Assembly (NCBI GenBank): GCA_018806985.1
Contig: JADANN010000166.1
Coordinates: 62,001 to 126,000 of the forward strand
Reading direction: 5' to 3'
Length of the DNA: 64,000 bases
Source of the DNA: Angiostrongylus vasorum
Lineage: Eukaryota > Nematoda > Chromadorea > Rhabditida > Metastrongylidae
The notes under the pieces: model-generated
What the model was told of the DNA's origin: nothing
What the model saw: only the letters and a program-made list of their open reading frames with translations
The model's database searches: none
Made by a program: the position numbers and the translations under genes
Shown here: piece after piece, positions 1-13,100 of the stretch
Numbering within the stretch: the first letter of the stretch is position 1
How the letters are laid out: every line of letters starts with the position of its first letter

Positions 1-224
1 AGTGAAGCGAGGTCCAAGGAAAAGAAAACTGGCCACTACAGTGGACCAGCGCAGACCACTTAAAAGAACTACAGACACCTTTTTAAGTGACATTAACCAT
101 CTCAAGATCTAATTCAGGAACGACTTACTCGTCACTAAATGCTACTCGCAGGTGGAACCACATCCGAACTAAATAACTTTGGTCAAAATTGTTTCAATAA
201 AAGGTTAAAAAGGATGGAATATTC

Positions 225-485
225 AGTCTTAACCAACCCCTTGACGGATGCGCAATGCACCCGACCTCAACAAGCATCGCATAGACTGGATGCATCCCTA
301 GCCTACATAGTGACTTGTGGAGGACCACTGATCTATCAACACAGTGTTTTTCTTCTCCCAGACTATAGTGGTACCAATTTTTCTGAGCCTACAAGGATGG
401 AACATTTTGTGAGCGCAGTCGAACCAGTAACCGATCCAGTGCATATTGCAGCGCATCTCTAACAAGTGCGCTGCTACTGCCCTTT
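225..485 (-). repeat. SINE A copy, old and degenerate
   Basis: This stretch matches the recurring SINE A family on the minus strand. It keeps the tail side (dinucleotide-poor stretch around the remnant of 'atgcgcaatgcacccgac'), the middle block and a weak head, but with many substitutions. It lies in the rep-1 intron that continues past the left edge. It is judged by eye against the better copies at 32.5, 39.1 and 23.6 kb. Confidence 0.6.
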
Positions 486-652
486 CTGACTGGAACAATT
501 TACAAATGGTCGAGTAGCTAAACAAATGAAAATGTATTGGCACCGTTATTATGATTCGCCAAGATGAAATGTCGGAATATCCAATCAAATCAAAAAAAAT
601 AACTAGACAAAAAAACAAGAGAAAACTACAAATCAGCAACAGAAAAACTGAC

Positions 653-883
653 CTTCGGCACTAGATCAATACTGAAACGTCTCCATTCGGTTTCCATAAC
701 CTCGCGAATCGTCTTCTGCTCAGCGTTGTCACCTTTATCTGTTGTCATTAACGATTCGCTAGCCGGAAGCCACTGTTGTTGTACATTCCGCACAGTTTTA
801 CGAGTGCCTAGCGCCATCAAGGATTCACCGTCTTCAAGTTTGTTATGATATTTCGAAACGTCGACCTCATCTACCGGATTCTT
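653..883 (-). CDS. rep-1: rep-1 coding exon 3
   Basis: The exon is 231 nt with acceptor TTTCAG and donor AAG|GTCAGT. It is 77 codons in phase 0 and ends in the conserved FSIDLVPK. Confidence 0.95.
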
Positions 884-2770
884 CTGAAACATTCCCAGTT
901 ACTATCTGTACGGCCTATGGTTTCTAAACGTCGAGTGACTTAAGTGGGCATGTTTAAAGCACCATTTTGATTGTTCTCTTTGTGTGTAGTGTAGAAGCTG
1001 TTCAAAGAGCTTCGTTCGAATTCTAGACACAAGGCACAACGCAATTTGTGTACAAAACTCCTTATTTCTAACGTTTTCATCGACACCCCCCATGTAGCTC
1101 TCAGGAGTGTGCCTTGGGAATTACCCTTTAAAGGTGAACCCAAATCACCCTAGCATCTAGTCACTTGAAAGGTTCTGACAAGATCTATTCAAAAGATACA
1201 GTCCGGATACATGTAGCCACATGATGAACGTATGCGACGGGTACGATTACATGCATATTCATTCCATTTTACACGACCCAGCTTCACATCTACTGTGCGG
1301 TTCGCCGCACTTTCTGCTCACATCTATCATCCATAAACGACTTCGTACTTTTCGCTTGTAATCTTGGCTAATGTTTGAGGATTACCATCTTCGTTATGAA
1401 TTTTGCTCGGTGTTAGTCAAGCCGACTCCTGGTGTCCTAAGACAGCTGTGACAGCTAGAACGTTCCCATGTGAATTGTAGGAAGTGAGCGGATCTCAGAG
1501 ATGTGGGGTTACGAATTTCGCAACCTGATAGAAACAGGGGGGCTTGGTGAAGCCGGAGCTTGGTCGAACCAGCAATGAGGCTCATGATGAACGAGCATTA
1601 GTATTAGTGTGCTAGCAACTCGCATGACTACATGCGATCTAAGTCTATGACATATCTATGACAGATCTAAGTCAGCCTAGTGTACCAGGGTTAGCTGAGT
1701 ATTCAAAAAAATTCACCTTTGTCGCATGAGCAAGTACAATGGCCGTTTTGACTCGCCATAACTAGTCTATCTGAGGAAACACCATATGGTCAAGGCAACT
1801 AAGTGGTCCGAGATTCATCATATGAAGGCAATCTCACTGTTCACATAAGTAGATAAGTGAACAAATTATTATTCGGTGTTATATAATAACCCACCTGCTG
1901 TTCAACCCAGTCAGTAATCGTTGCCAGATTGAACGAAGCCCAGTCACCACCGTAGAATTTGTTCCTTGAAAATACAAAAAAAGAAAACATTTTTGTATAA
2001 TTCCTCCAAGCTAATAAAGAGTGACTGAAAAGACTAAACATTTGCCTCACTATTACTACAGCCAAAAACGTCTGGTTTTACTCATGGTCAAGTAATCCCC
2101 TGTATATAGTTACATTCCCAGAAATCTTGTTGTCAAAAATACTACAGATCACAACCGAATTACGTCGAAAGGAGTTCTTGGAGACAGATTGTGGCTCACT
2201 ACAAAACGACAGGTGCTAAATGATAACGGATAAAGCTCTCCGCATTGATCAATCCCTGACGGATTCGCCATGCATTCGACTTCATCTATCATCGTTGGAG
2301 GTGACTGAATGCATATCTGGCCTTTACAATCTTGCGGTCGCCTACCGATGTATCGAGCAACCAGTGCTGCTATCCTCACAGACAAGTCTGTTACCAATAT
2401 GCCCACCCCGGAGGGATGGAAGGTTTGGTGGGGTCACGGACACTGGGATCGATTCCACGTGTTGCAAGGCGCCTCCAACCACTGCGTCACACGCTCCCAA
2501 CAAGTACTACCATGTATAAAACTTGGAATTGCTAAGCGTATGCAATCATTTTACACGAAGAATTGTCTACACATCATGTACTCGAACATGGCACAATACT
2601 AGATTATTGGAAATAAGATACTTTATAAAAAAAAGAAAGTCCAAAATAGCCAACCTGTCCAGATGCAGCACACTGAGACCGGTGCGGGAACATGCGGCTG
2701 CGACTATGGATTCCGTTAAGCCCGTGCCCAACACCACCACGTCCACACTGTCCGGCAGAGATTCGCTCAT
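653..2770 (-). CDS. rep-1: Rab escort protein, first three coding exons (partial)
   Basis: This gene makes the Rab escort protein (REP/CHM, GDI superfamily), which presents newly made Rab GTPases to Rab geranylgeranyl transferase in the cytosol and delivers them to membranes. Coding exons are complement(2655..2770), (1895..1964) and (653..883). Exon 1 carries the FAD/GDI-like N-terminal fold with [15 protein letters not shown], exon 2 has [11 protein letters not shown] (the YGGNWASF motif of human REP1), and exon 3 ends in [10 protein letters not shown] (human RRFNIDLVSK). Phases are consistent: exon 1 ends with two bases of an Arg codon, and exons 2 and 3 end in phase 0. The start is the ATG at 2770, three residues before the conserved region; an in-frame GTG six bases earlier is unlikely. 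Introns of 690 and 1011 bp contain SINE A and other repeats. Later exons are not found in 1-652 and must lie to the left. The long loop that human REP1 carries between exon 2-like and exon 3-like regions is much shorter here. Confidence 0.95.
1277..1605 (-). repeat. SINE C 3' part followed by a SINE A-like segment, both reversed
   Basis: Positions 1277-1390 resemble the reverse complement of the SINE C tail (compare 4290-4400, read backwards). Positions 1395-1605 resemble the minus-strand segment at 30590-30790, including a sequence like the tRNA B box (ggtcgaacc). The same two blocks occur in the same order near 30.4-30.8 kb, so they may form one composite element. Confidence 0.5.
1895..1964 (-). 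CDS. rep-1: rep-1 coding exon 2
   Basis: The exon is 70 nt. The acceptor is TTTTCAAG and the donor CAG|GTGGGT. It encodes the conserved FYGGDWASF motif and ends in WVEQQ. Confidence 0.95.
2222..2499 (-). repeat. SINE A copy in rep-1 intron 1
   Basis: This is a near full-length reversed SINE A. Read on the minus strand it begins with a head holding an A-box-like sequence (the reverse of 'ccactgcgtcac') and a B-box-like GGATCGATCC, and it ends with the family tail that reads 'ggataaagctct' on the plus strand. It lies between rep-1 exons 1 and 2. Confidence 0.85.
2655..2770 (-). CDS. rep-1: rep-1 coding exon 1
   Basis: It encodes the N-terminus from ATG at 2770 to HLD plus two bases of an Arg codon. 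The donor is CAG|GTTGGC at 2654. Confidence 0.95.
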
Positions 2771-2880
2771 TCTCACTTAGATCGGATAAGTATAAGTCAA
2801 CACAACAGCACCAACAATATGCGCTTACGTATTTACAAGAAAACAACTTTTTTCAAATCGATAACTCTGTGCTAGGAATT

Positions 2881-2886
2881 TTTATT
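2881..2886 (-). terminator. Possible poly(A) signal of the USP30 gene
   Basis: An AATAAA hexamer on the minus strand is the first canonical one seen downstream of the USP30 stop at 3687. It lies 111 bp before the rep-1 ATG. That spacing is like the gap between genes in nematode operons. Confidence 0.45.
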
Positions 2887-3686
2887 GTAGTGTCTATAGA
2901 TAGGGCTGTCTCTTCAAACACCAGGTTATGTTTGCAAGTAAGAAGATACGTTCAATAAACTGCCTGAGAGCTCTGTTCATGCTGTTTCTCTCCATGTTCC
3001 CAATACAACTAATTCGACAATTTTGAGAATGTTTTTAGTAGCTTTCCTGTAATTATAAACTATCGAACAGTTCCGCGAATTTTAGCGAAAAATTGGGATC
3101 AGTAGTGCAGCTAGTACTGAGAGAACCAGCACTGTATTTGGGTCAAACTCGATTGAATGCATCATCCAACATCAAGGGTAGTGATAACACAATGTGAAGG
3201 AGCAAACAAGTAGCTTCTAGACGATGTAGTATACAAAACAGATGGAGATATTTTTTTCAATAATTGGATTTTCGTACCTACGTAGCTTCAATATAACGGA
3301 TAAACTCAAAAACCGGTTAAGAATTTCAAATCAGACCTACAAACGAAAAGACTAAACTAACCCAGCATTGTCACCGGTTACGGGGTAGTTATAAAGATTG
3401 AAAAGTAGAAAGCAACAAAACATTACTTCCAATGGAAAATCAATGTCAAAAAAACCAAAAAAGAGGCAAGAAATGAGTGAGATACAAATACAGCATAAGA
3501 TACAATTGCGATGATTCCTCAGTACCCGTGCAAACATTTCAACACCACTACATTACCTCAGTAAACATAACCCACAACGCCAATTGTGCATTTAGTTACC
3601 CTTAATCCAGCATCGAAATACTGTCTTCAACGGTGAAAATAAGAAACGAAGAATATGGCTCTGAAGGCAGGAACACTTGATGACGA

Positions 3687-3800
3687 TCATGGTTTAAGTA
3701 CAAGATTGTCCTTCTGATACCATCGATTTGGGCGAATTCGCTCATAATAAAGCATATAAGCTTGAGATTTGACAACTTGCAAGTACGGCACCCGTTGTAC
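3687..3800 (-). CDS. USP30: USP30 exon 13: C-terminus and stop
   Basis: The acceptor is ACATTACAG. It encodes [20 protein letters not shown] (human ends in SSAYLLFYERV) and stops at TGA 3689-3687. Confidence 0.9.
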   Translation of the reverse strand, partial: VQRVPYLQVVKSQAYMLYYERIRPNRWYQKDNLVLKP

Positions 3801-4068
3801 CTGTAATGTAAAAACATCTCGGTTATGGTTAGAAGAATCTGAGGTTCTGAAAACATCGAATACCCAGTATACAAAATCCTTCGAACCTACGACGAAGAAG
3901 CGTACGCCACTGTATTCTTCATAGCTTGTTATACTTCTTCACTTAAATATATATATATATATATATATGTACATATATATGTACATATATATGTATACAC
4001 ATGTGCATATGTGCATTTACACACACATGCAATACGTGCATGTGTGCATATACATACACATGCACATA

Positions 4069-4105
<37 letters not shown>

Positions 4106-7100
4106 GCTTAGGTAGCGCAATGATTAGTTACGGAGTCGACCAGGAAGCAAAGGCGCTAGTTCGATCGTCGCAGCAACGCTATCCTGCAATCCAAGTGGGA
4201 ACGTCCTAGCCTAGCTATCTCCAATGTTGCAAAGAGAACTGAATCGGTCGGCATTCTACGACGTTCATAAATAAGGTGAAATCCTAAAGCAACAGCTGAA
4301 ACAACAGACGAATTGTTTGAAGACCACAGAAACACACAAATGCGAGGGGGAACGAATCGAATGCAAGAAGTGCTGGGGTCCGCACAGTAGATGTGACGTA
4401 CATATATAATCAGTTGATCAAAAATTACTGACCGACTTGCAGCATCATTTTCCTTGTGTAGGTTTTAGAAAGTTTTTTTTAAAATGAATAGTGTACATTT
4501 ATGTATGGAATTTCAGATATCAACACAGTAACTTCGACAACCGAAGCACTAACGGGTATGGGGGGCCAGAAGGTGCTAACGAATACACAGTGTAATCTTA
4601 TGTTAAAAATTTCGTCGTAGCTATTCGATCACGAAGGTGATGGAAGTCGAGGACGTCCTTCTGATAACGATCATGATGAATTTAGAGCTCTGGTGGGAGC
4701 AAATATGAGAACAACTACAATAATATTGATATATTTGCAAAATTTGGACCTCAAACCAGATTCTAGGGCAGATGTCTTAGCGATGCATAGATTAACACAC
4801 GAGCGCCCGGAAAGCAGTTCAGATCTGGCCTAGGGTCCAAGTTTAAAAAACACCTCACCATCATTGTGGTTGGATTTCTTATAATACCCTGATATGAAAG
4901 AAAAAATAGGTAGCAAATAAAGAGTTAAATATTCTGATAAGCACAACTGTTCGAAAACATGCAGAAGAACTTGTATGAGTACCTCAACTACTCCTGAGCA
5001 TGTAAAGGTAACTAGAAAGTCGAGGAAGCACGACATATAGATGCCGCACAAAAAAAAATGACAACCAAAGAAGTCGCCGCTTTGAAATATCGTCAGCACT
5101 TCAGAACGCCCACTTTCTGGACACTATTGTGACGCACGGCGAGAAATGGATCCTCTGTGATAATCGCCGACGATTGGCTGAGTGGTTCGACAAGGATGAA
5201 TCTTCTCTGCACTTTCTCAAAGCCGAAACTGCACCAAAAAAGCGATGTTGGCCGTTTCGTCATATGCGCTAGTTTGATTATCCAAAGTTTCTGAACCTGT
5301 GTGTAACAATTACGACAGGGAAGTATGTCCGTATGTCGAAGTATGCAAATCGACCAAATGCATCAGAAATTCCAACAACTGCCCGCACGGTGCAAAGGTT
5401 AACGAGCTCAGCTGTAGAACGCGTTATCCACCATACTCGCCGAACCTCTCGTCTATCGATTCTACTTCTTCAAGTACTCCGATAATTTCCTGTGCGAAAA
5501 ATGTTTCAGACACCAACTCGAAGCCGAAACTGCCACCAACGACTTCATCGCGTCAAAAAGTCAAGAAATTTAAGCAAGCAATATAAATAAACTTGCTTCT
5601 CATTGGCAAAAATGTGTAGATTGCAATGGTTATTATTTTGATAAAAAGTTTTTTTCTCAGCTATACCACTTTGAAAACGCAGGTTGCAAGCGGGAATAAA
5701 TTTCCGCGCTACGTAATATATATGACCAACTACTATACTGTAATCGGATAACGGTATTTCCTCCATTCGATTTGTTGTTTTGCATTCATTATCCATGGAG
5801 ACCTTCGGATTTCCATGTGTGCTTGGTTGCTGTTTGAGGAGTTTTGTCTTTTTAACAAATTTCGTTGAACACTGGTCTATTCTTCCCCCTAAGATAGCTC
5901 TGCTGGGGCGGCCACAGGATCCATCACATAGATTGTTGATCGCAGGGATTTTATCCACACATGGGTGCTACGAATTCTCTCACTGGAAGCATATGTAGTC
6001 CTTGCAATGGCGAACCATCTAGCCACTGCGCTTCCAGGGTCCCTAATGGTAGCTTGTGCGTCAAAAATAACAAAAAAGATTGTACGACGTTGTATGTTAT
6101 AGCTATTTTTCTCAGCATACCCTGGTATGAAAAAAAGGAACAGGCAGTTAATAAAAAGTGATTACATTGTGAGTTATATTAAAGCTTCAGCTTAATTGGG
6201 TTAAATGCCGATTTGTGCTCCTCATATTATCAACCCCGTTAACGGGGTGACTGCTGATAGCATCTATAAAACACGGCTAAGAATAAGGCGAAACGAAGGA
6301 CACACATAGTGTGGTGGTGAACACGTTAGCTCCGAAAAGGGTAATAACGGGTTCGATCTCCACCTCAGACACCTGCGGTCCGGAGGTTTGCAAATATCTC
6401 AGCATCATCGCAGTTACAATCACAGCATATCCTGTCATGAAAAGAAGAGAATGGGCAGTAAATAAAAAGTGATTACAACGCACGGTGTTTTCAACACACC
6501 TTAGCATCATTGGTGAGATACCACGTTTGGGGATTACTGATCCCACGCCGGTAAGTCACGAAGTGTCCGCTTTGTGGCACTCCGCGGTGTTCGCTAACAG
6601 CTCGTAGCTGGTATTTATAACGAGCAGATTCGCGACGTTCTGCCACAAAAGAGCCACCACTGAAAATGAACTTATATAAAGATATGAAAGTGTCAAATGT
6701 TTGCGCAAGTATAAGGAGTGGTGGAAAACAATTTAATGAAAGCATCAAAAAAAGAGAAATGCTGATAGAAATTCGTCTGTTCTCACCAATATGTTGGAAG
6801 TTAGACAAACGTTATAAAATAGTTGCACCAGGATGTTCCGAAGCCTTCATAACAAGCAATCAAAAGAAAGTTTCTAGTTTTACTGGATATCACTGATTGT
6901 GCGACCAGCAGAACGGACGATGTTACATACAGAATCTCGGTGTAAGAATAGTGTACGAATAATGTTAGAAATATGGTGCTGCGGCCTTCGGTTTGAGTCT
7001 CTGCTTTAATAGAATTTGGCAAGCCTCATCCTTTTGTAGCTTTCCCTTCGACCAATTAGGGATAGAAACGCGGAGTTTTTTAATGGATATCATCAACTTC

Positions 7101-10100
7101 GAGTCAATAATTCCTACTGTGATCATTTCGCCAGGATTTAGACAATTGTGACCGATAAGACTAGGTATGACACTAAACAATATGGCGATCGTTTGATGCG
7201 AACTGAGCTTTGGGAAGCGTTCTGAAACTTCGAACTCGCCCAATGACTGCGTTCAAAAGTCGTCGGCTGGAGTCTAGCATTCAATTTTCATCGTAGTTAT
7301 GTCACAATACAAAAAGTGAACCGATCACTGTTTTTGCGCAAATGAAGTGCTGGTGCAGACTTCATAACGATTTGTCTTGGCAATCATTCAACTGGGGGTA
7401 ACACCCATTTATCGCGCTCTTCACGAACGATTGTTAATGTGCAAATATTCAGCTCTACTTTTTGTGCAATATTTGGGAGGCCAGCTTCGACCACCGCCCT
7501 CAGGAGGCCGTTTTCAACTATTCTTAGCCAATGAAATTCCTCGTTATCAAAAACCCAACTTTTGGGAAAAAAAAATTTGTTGAACTATTTTCGTAGCATA
7601 CGCTCGGAAATGTCCCTTTATATCAAGCTTTGACGAAATCCCGACTTCCCTTGAATACGTCATATCCAAGCTCTACTCATGAAGCAAAACGATACAATTT
7701 GCATCTATAAAATTCCAACGGTAGAAATCCCGTATCACCCATAATCTGTTGGTCGTCAAGTAACTCAAGTGGACATTAATGAACTCCATTCTACTCCACC
7801 ACATATGAGCACCTCTGGATTGCTCAACTAGTTCAATAAGGGTGCTATGAGAAATATTACACTTTTGTTATGTTGCCTTTTATTCACACCATTAAATACA
7901 CTGCAGCTATGCATAACTTGACAAATCTGCTTCGGTACAGTTTTAGTTCTCGCTAAGCTTCCAGTTGGCAATGTCGTATTCATCTTAGGAGACCTCATGG
8001 GATAAGAATTTCGGTGTTTCAAATCAGTGCTTTTAATGGGAATCGTTAAGCTTTTATTTCTGAAACGAATTCCTATCGCTGTTTTCCAAATAAGCTTCAG
8101 CAGATTAACGACGACGTCGGTTTTTCGATAACTGCTCATAATTGCTCTATAATTCGAGTATTTGAAGAACAAGAGATTGGGCCCTATGAACTACCGCTTC
8201 ATGGTTATATAGAGTCTTTCTAAATGTTAGCCTTATTTGAAAATTCTTCGACATTCAAGTTCTCACAATATTAAACAGAAGTTCGTTGGCAGAAAAAAAA
8301 TCAACAACACACTCGGGTATATCATCGCATAGGGCTGGGTGAAATCTTGCGTGTTCAACTACTTCCGTTCTACAAATATAAACCCCACGTCAAAGAAGCG
8401 GCTCCAAAAATCGGTTTTTCGTCGTAATAAGATAATAAGACTTCAGAGAAATTTGTAGCTTCCAATAGTTTTGAAGTTAATCAATTCAACCGTAAGGATG
8501 TAGAGATATGAGCAAAACTAGGCACCTCAGGTAGGTTTAGAACCCGCGACTTCTTTTAGCAAAGACTCACGTGCCATCCAGCAGCCACCTAAGACCTTTG
8601 CTTCCTTTTTTGTCTCCGGCAGTTTTTTTACTCTATAACCACTACTCGTCAATAGAAGTGATCTGGGAGGCACAAATCGGCATCGGATCCAGTTAAGCCC
8701 AAGCTACTGTAGAAATCACAGTGCGTTAACCTTTATTTACCGCCTATTCTCTTATTTTTTTTTTTTTTTGGCTGACAGAAAGCCAAAGCAAGAGCCTCGC
8801 AAGGTGTGGCGGATAGGGACGTGAACCCCGATAAGAGTTATCGCGGGTTCGAAGCCCACCTAAGGTCCCGAGTTCTGCAAATATCCCAGCATTCTTGTGG
8901 TTAAATTTCACATATGACTCTGTCATAATGGAAAGGAATAGGCAGTCAAATGCTAAGACATTTCAATAAATAGAATAAGCTAAGAGCTGAATTATGCTTG
9001 TCCAAAGTTGAAAGGCTAAATTATTTTCAGCTAGGCATGAATCATATACGACTTATATCGTCCCAATTATACCTCACATCTTCGCAACTCACTCTATAGT
9101 TCCAAACGGTGGTACAAATCCTAGGTTTGATGAAAGTTTTTTAGCCCTAGAGCGTCCATTACCAGCTGCTCCGCCGACGATTCGCGATGTCGATTCTGGA
9201 CGACGAGACATCGCCAAATCGTAGTCAACCTAGAAATGATACACTCATTTAGACCACGTGATAAAAAATACTAGACGACAAAACCTTTGGAACTGTACAG
9301 CGCATTCATTTGTAGCGTTACAAATGCATATCTGATTCCAGCTTGGATTGTACTTCAGTCAAACTAAGTCATATGTCTACAAGGGACTATAAGACTTATA
9401 CGCTAAAAAATGATATATTCAAAGATTTATCCCAAATATCTTTGCTTTAATGGGTCTAGTAGAAATTTCGGTTCTCGAGTTCATTTTTTTGCAACCTTGA
9501 TGATATTTTCAAATTGTTCTACTATTACTGTTAACATAACTATTACTTGCGTTCTTGCAGAAATCTGCTCCGTTTTTTTTCGCCAAAATTCACATAAAAG
9601 CAATAAATCGGAGATTGTTCCGTTTTCTAGGAGGAGCACACAATACATGACTCTGTTCCCATATGACACAGAGATCAGCACATGCACTACATAACCAGTT
9701 CCGTTTAGGTAACCTTCAGCGCGCTTAGACGGTAATGTTTTCTGCTTGATGTTGTTTTATACTATCCATTTATCACCACTAGCTTCATTCGCCTCAGAAA
9801 TGGATCGACTTCGTTAAGTCTGAAAATCACAATCAGAAATAACGTCTACTATTTCTTTTTCTGTTGCAGAATCTGAACATTCTGAAGGGGCGGGTGTGGC
9901 GTGTGGCGCAGTGGTCGTATGCGCCCTGCAATACCCATGGTATCGATCCGCGCGCACAAGGCTCACCAAGGCTTCTATCGCTCCGGTGTCGGGAAATTGG
10001 TACCGGACTTGGTAAGCCACCACAGATAATTGTATAGGCCAGATATGAATTCAAATTACCTTCAACGATGCTTAACGAAGTCGAATACATGGGGAATCCA

Positions 10101-13100
10101 ACAAGGAGTGATCGCCGCCAAGGGCTTTATCCTCTACCCTTTTTTACTTTTTTTCTTCGAAAAAATTTATGTAGTAGCCGCTTTTCTGATCACTCCAAAC
10201 TAAATTTTTTCATGAAAAAGTCTCACATAGAATAGTAACAGCATCCTCCTCATATACCGAAAATAAAAATACATTATGCTGAAAGTTGGAAACATCGAAA
10301 TTGCAACATGATGCTGTCAAGTGATAAGAACAAGATATACTTTTGCATCAACTCAACAGTGAATATTTAAAACCAACACTCCTTTAAGTTCGATCTGACT
10401 AATGGATATGTACCCTTTCTTTTGATTAGCCTACACGAGGATGATAAACAGTCTTTATTCGGCTAACGTCTCGACATCTTCGTCTTGATCAGAGTCGACA
10501 TTGAATATTCTTCACCAATAGTCTATCGCCACATCATTGTGGCAAGGTGCTCCTTTGTGTTAAATCTGGTGTGCAATCCTCGACTCGCCGTAAAGCAGAA
10601 CCAACCAAACGTTAAAAGATTTAAATGTGTTCATAAAAAACGCCAGCTATAATAAAACCTATGTGAGAGGTTGTGCAGTGGCTTATTCATAAAGGAAAAA
10701 AGGATATAAAAAGATAAGGAGTTCAGCATTAACCTCCTCAGGATGTGTCATGCATATAACTTTACTAGACGTCGTAAACGTGATTGAATATGTATTTGTC
10801 CTACATAATATCTTGTAGGTGCGTAATATTTTACCAAATCGGTGTTCTGAACTTTCTAGATAAGTCTGGTAGTAATAGCAACCGGGGCCGGACAGATGGA
10901 AGGCTTGATTTGAACCGGGAGGAGGGATCGAACCGAAGACCACGTGTGTGTTACAGGATACTTTAAGCACTGCATTATGCGCCCTGATTTACTTGTCGGA
11001 TAACGAATCCCTGACAATAGTCAAGCAGTAGCAAACCTTTGTAAAAATCTCTGTAAAAAAATTCATAAACGGTCTTCGAACATGTTTTAAACAATATTTT
11101 TCAAAAAATCTGAAAAAATCTTGGCAAACCGTCCAACCTCAGTTTCACACGTGCTTTGACTCAACGTCTGCAATAACTGTTTGGTTAGACTGTGAAAATA
11201 TAGAACTAGAAAAGCAGACTTTTTAATCCCTCTGCAAATACACTACCTTACAAAGTAAATTCCCTTTTTTGACAAAAAAAAGCTCCTCCATTCTGAAAAC
11301 GTGAAGCCAAACCATTCTATCCTCATGCGTACTATTGTAACGTTATTCACATTTTTTCCCCGAACAACCATTTCAGATAAACGATCACTGTATTCAAAAA
11401 AAAGTGAAGATCTCATTCTAGCTTAAAAGGTAAAGGATAAAGTTCTTGGCGTTGATCAATCCCCTGAGGGATGCGCCATGCATTCGACTTCATTAAGCAT
11501 CGTTTGGTGGTGATTAAATGCATACCTGGCCTTTACATTGATTCGCGGTAGTCTACCGATGTATCGAACCAGTGCTGCTATCCTCTCGGACAAGTCTGGT
11601 ATTAATTTGCCGACCTCGAAAAGATGGAAGGCTTGGTGAATCACGGGCGCGATGTTCGATTCCATGTGTGCACTGCAGGTGCCTCCGACCACCGCACCAC
11701 ACACGCCCTCATTTTAGCTTATATTTACTATTCGAACGCCATACAGCTGCGCATAAGTTGCGCCACACTACTCCAACTCCACCGCGACCAATTGTAAAAC
11801 CGTTGAATAAATTTCACAATTGTACAACAGTCATCAGTTAACAAGCCTAATAAACACTAGACACTTGGAATGAAGTATAAAGAAAGGACTGGAAAGCAAA
11901 AAATTGAATGGGATTTTCTGAAAGGATTTATATCAATGACTGGTTTACAGCGAATTTCACAGCTTGAAAATTTACTGAAACAACAATCTCTTGCGCGAAA
12001 AAAGGAACAGAGAAAGTTGATTCTTCAAATATTGTAATTTTACATTCTGTTAAGGAAAGTTGTGATGAGAAAGAAACATTACAAGAACCTAACCTCTTTA
12101 TTGCGATAAAAACAGAGATCCCTCACGTCTAGAGTCTCTCCGAATCCCACATGGTCAATCAGTTTGAATTCGTTACCGGATGGTAAAATACCAACACGTT
12201 CAATACGTATAATGAGTGATTGAGGTAGCTGAAAACTCTTACATAAGTTTAACAGCATAACAAAGAAGCTCACAGTCAATCGAATGGAACAACATGAAAC
12301 AATGGTTGATTCTTAGGGGTCTACATTTACCCCCAATTATCTCGCAATAGCTGACATATTATAGTTGACCACTTAAACGTTTCGTAAGCACTTTACCTTC
12401 GTATAAATGATTAAAACCAACAAGTCACTGGAAAAAACAGTTTTACAACTCAAAATGTCCAAAACAGAACTAAATGACGGGGATGGAGTGTAGCAATCGC
12501 GATACTACGTTGTTGATGACATTATAATTCACATAGAGAACGCACAATCACATCCCACTCATTTTTGGGATAGAAAATCATCTGCGTGTTGCCAGTTCAT
12601 TTACGTCACCAGAAAACGGACAATTATTGTTTTGTTTCTTGTGATAGGAACATAATAAGATTAAATCTTATGCATCAATGGATAGCTACTTCTTCCTTCT
12701 AAAAATCCTCTACGACATTTTTCAGCCCTTAAATTATGGAGTTGTCCACAGCGAAGAACAAAACGCCAAGAGCTTTACAGAGCTGAACGAATGGTAGTCA
12801 AAAGGAGCAACGTCAAGAAGACTTTGCCGAGTAGTCAATGGTATGGATAATCTAAAGGTGACGTAGTGAAACGCCGCACCTGGAAACTCATTCCGAGCAT
12901 TTCTAGCCGATTAAACGCTTTGTTGAGACCAAATCAGAATGTAAACCTTCTTTTATGCTTTATAGATGGAAGTTTGAACTAAATGACATGTTGCATCTCA
13001 GGAAACTAAAACCTATGATGAAAAATTGTATTTTCAGTCAGAAGACTAATCCACGAAGATTCCTGTCAAATAATCCATGACTGACCATCAGCAGTAAAGA

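Noticed and set aside
1..111. Plus-strand basic peptide-like frame at the left edge (KRGPRKRKLATTVDQRR)
   Set aside because: It recalls the DNA-binding part of Tc1-like transposases but is too short and cut by the window edge to call.
2309..2602. ORFs inside SINE A copies (also near 9.9, 11.5, 23.6, 32.5, 35.1, 39.1 kb)
   Set aside because: The same body read in different frames; no conserved reading frame between copies.
3602..3874. 90-codon minus-strand ORF
   Set aside because: It is a shadow of USP30 exon 13 in another frame; the real frame gives the USP C-terminal motif and stops at 3687.
9900..9945. tRNA gene
   Set aside because: The A and B boxes belong to SINE heads; no acceptor stem or cloverleaf could be drawn with confidence in any copy.
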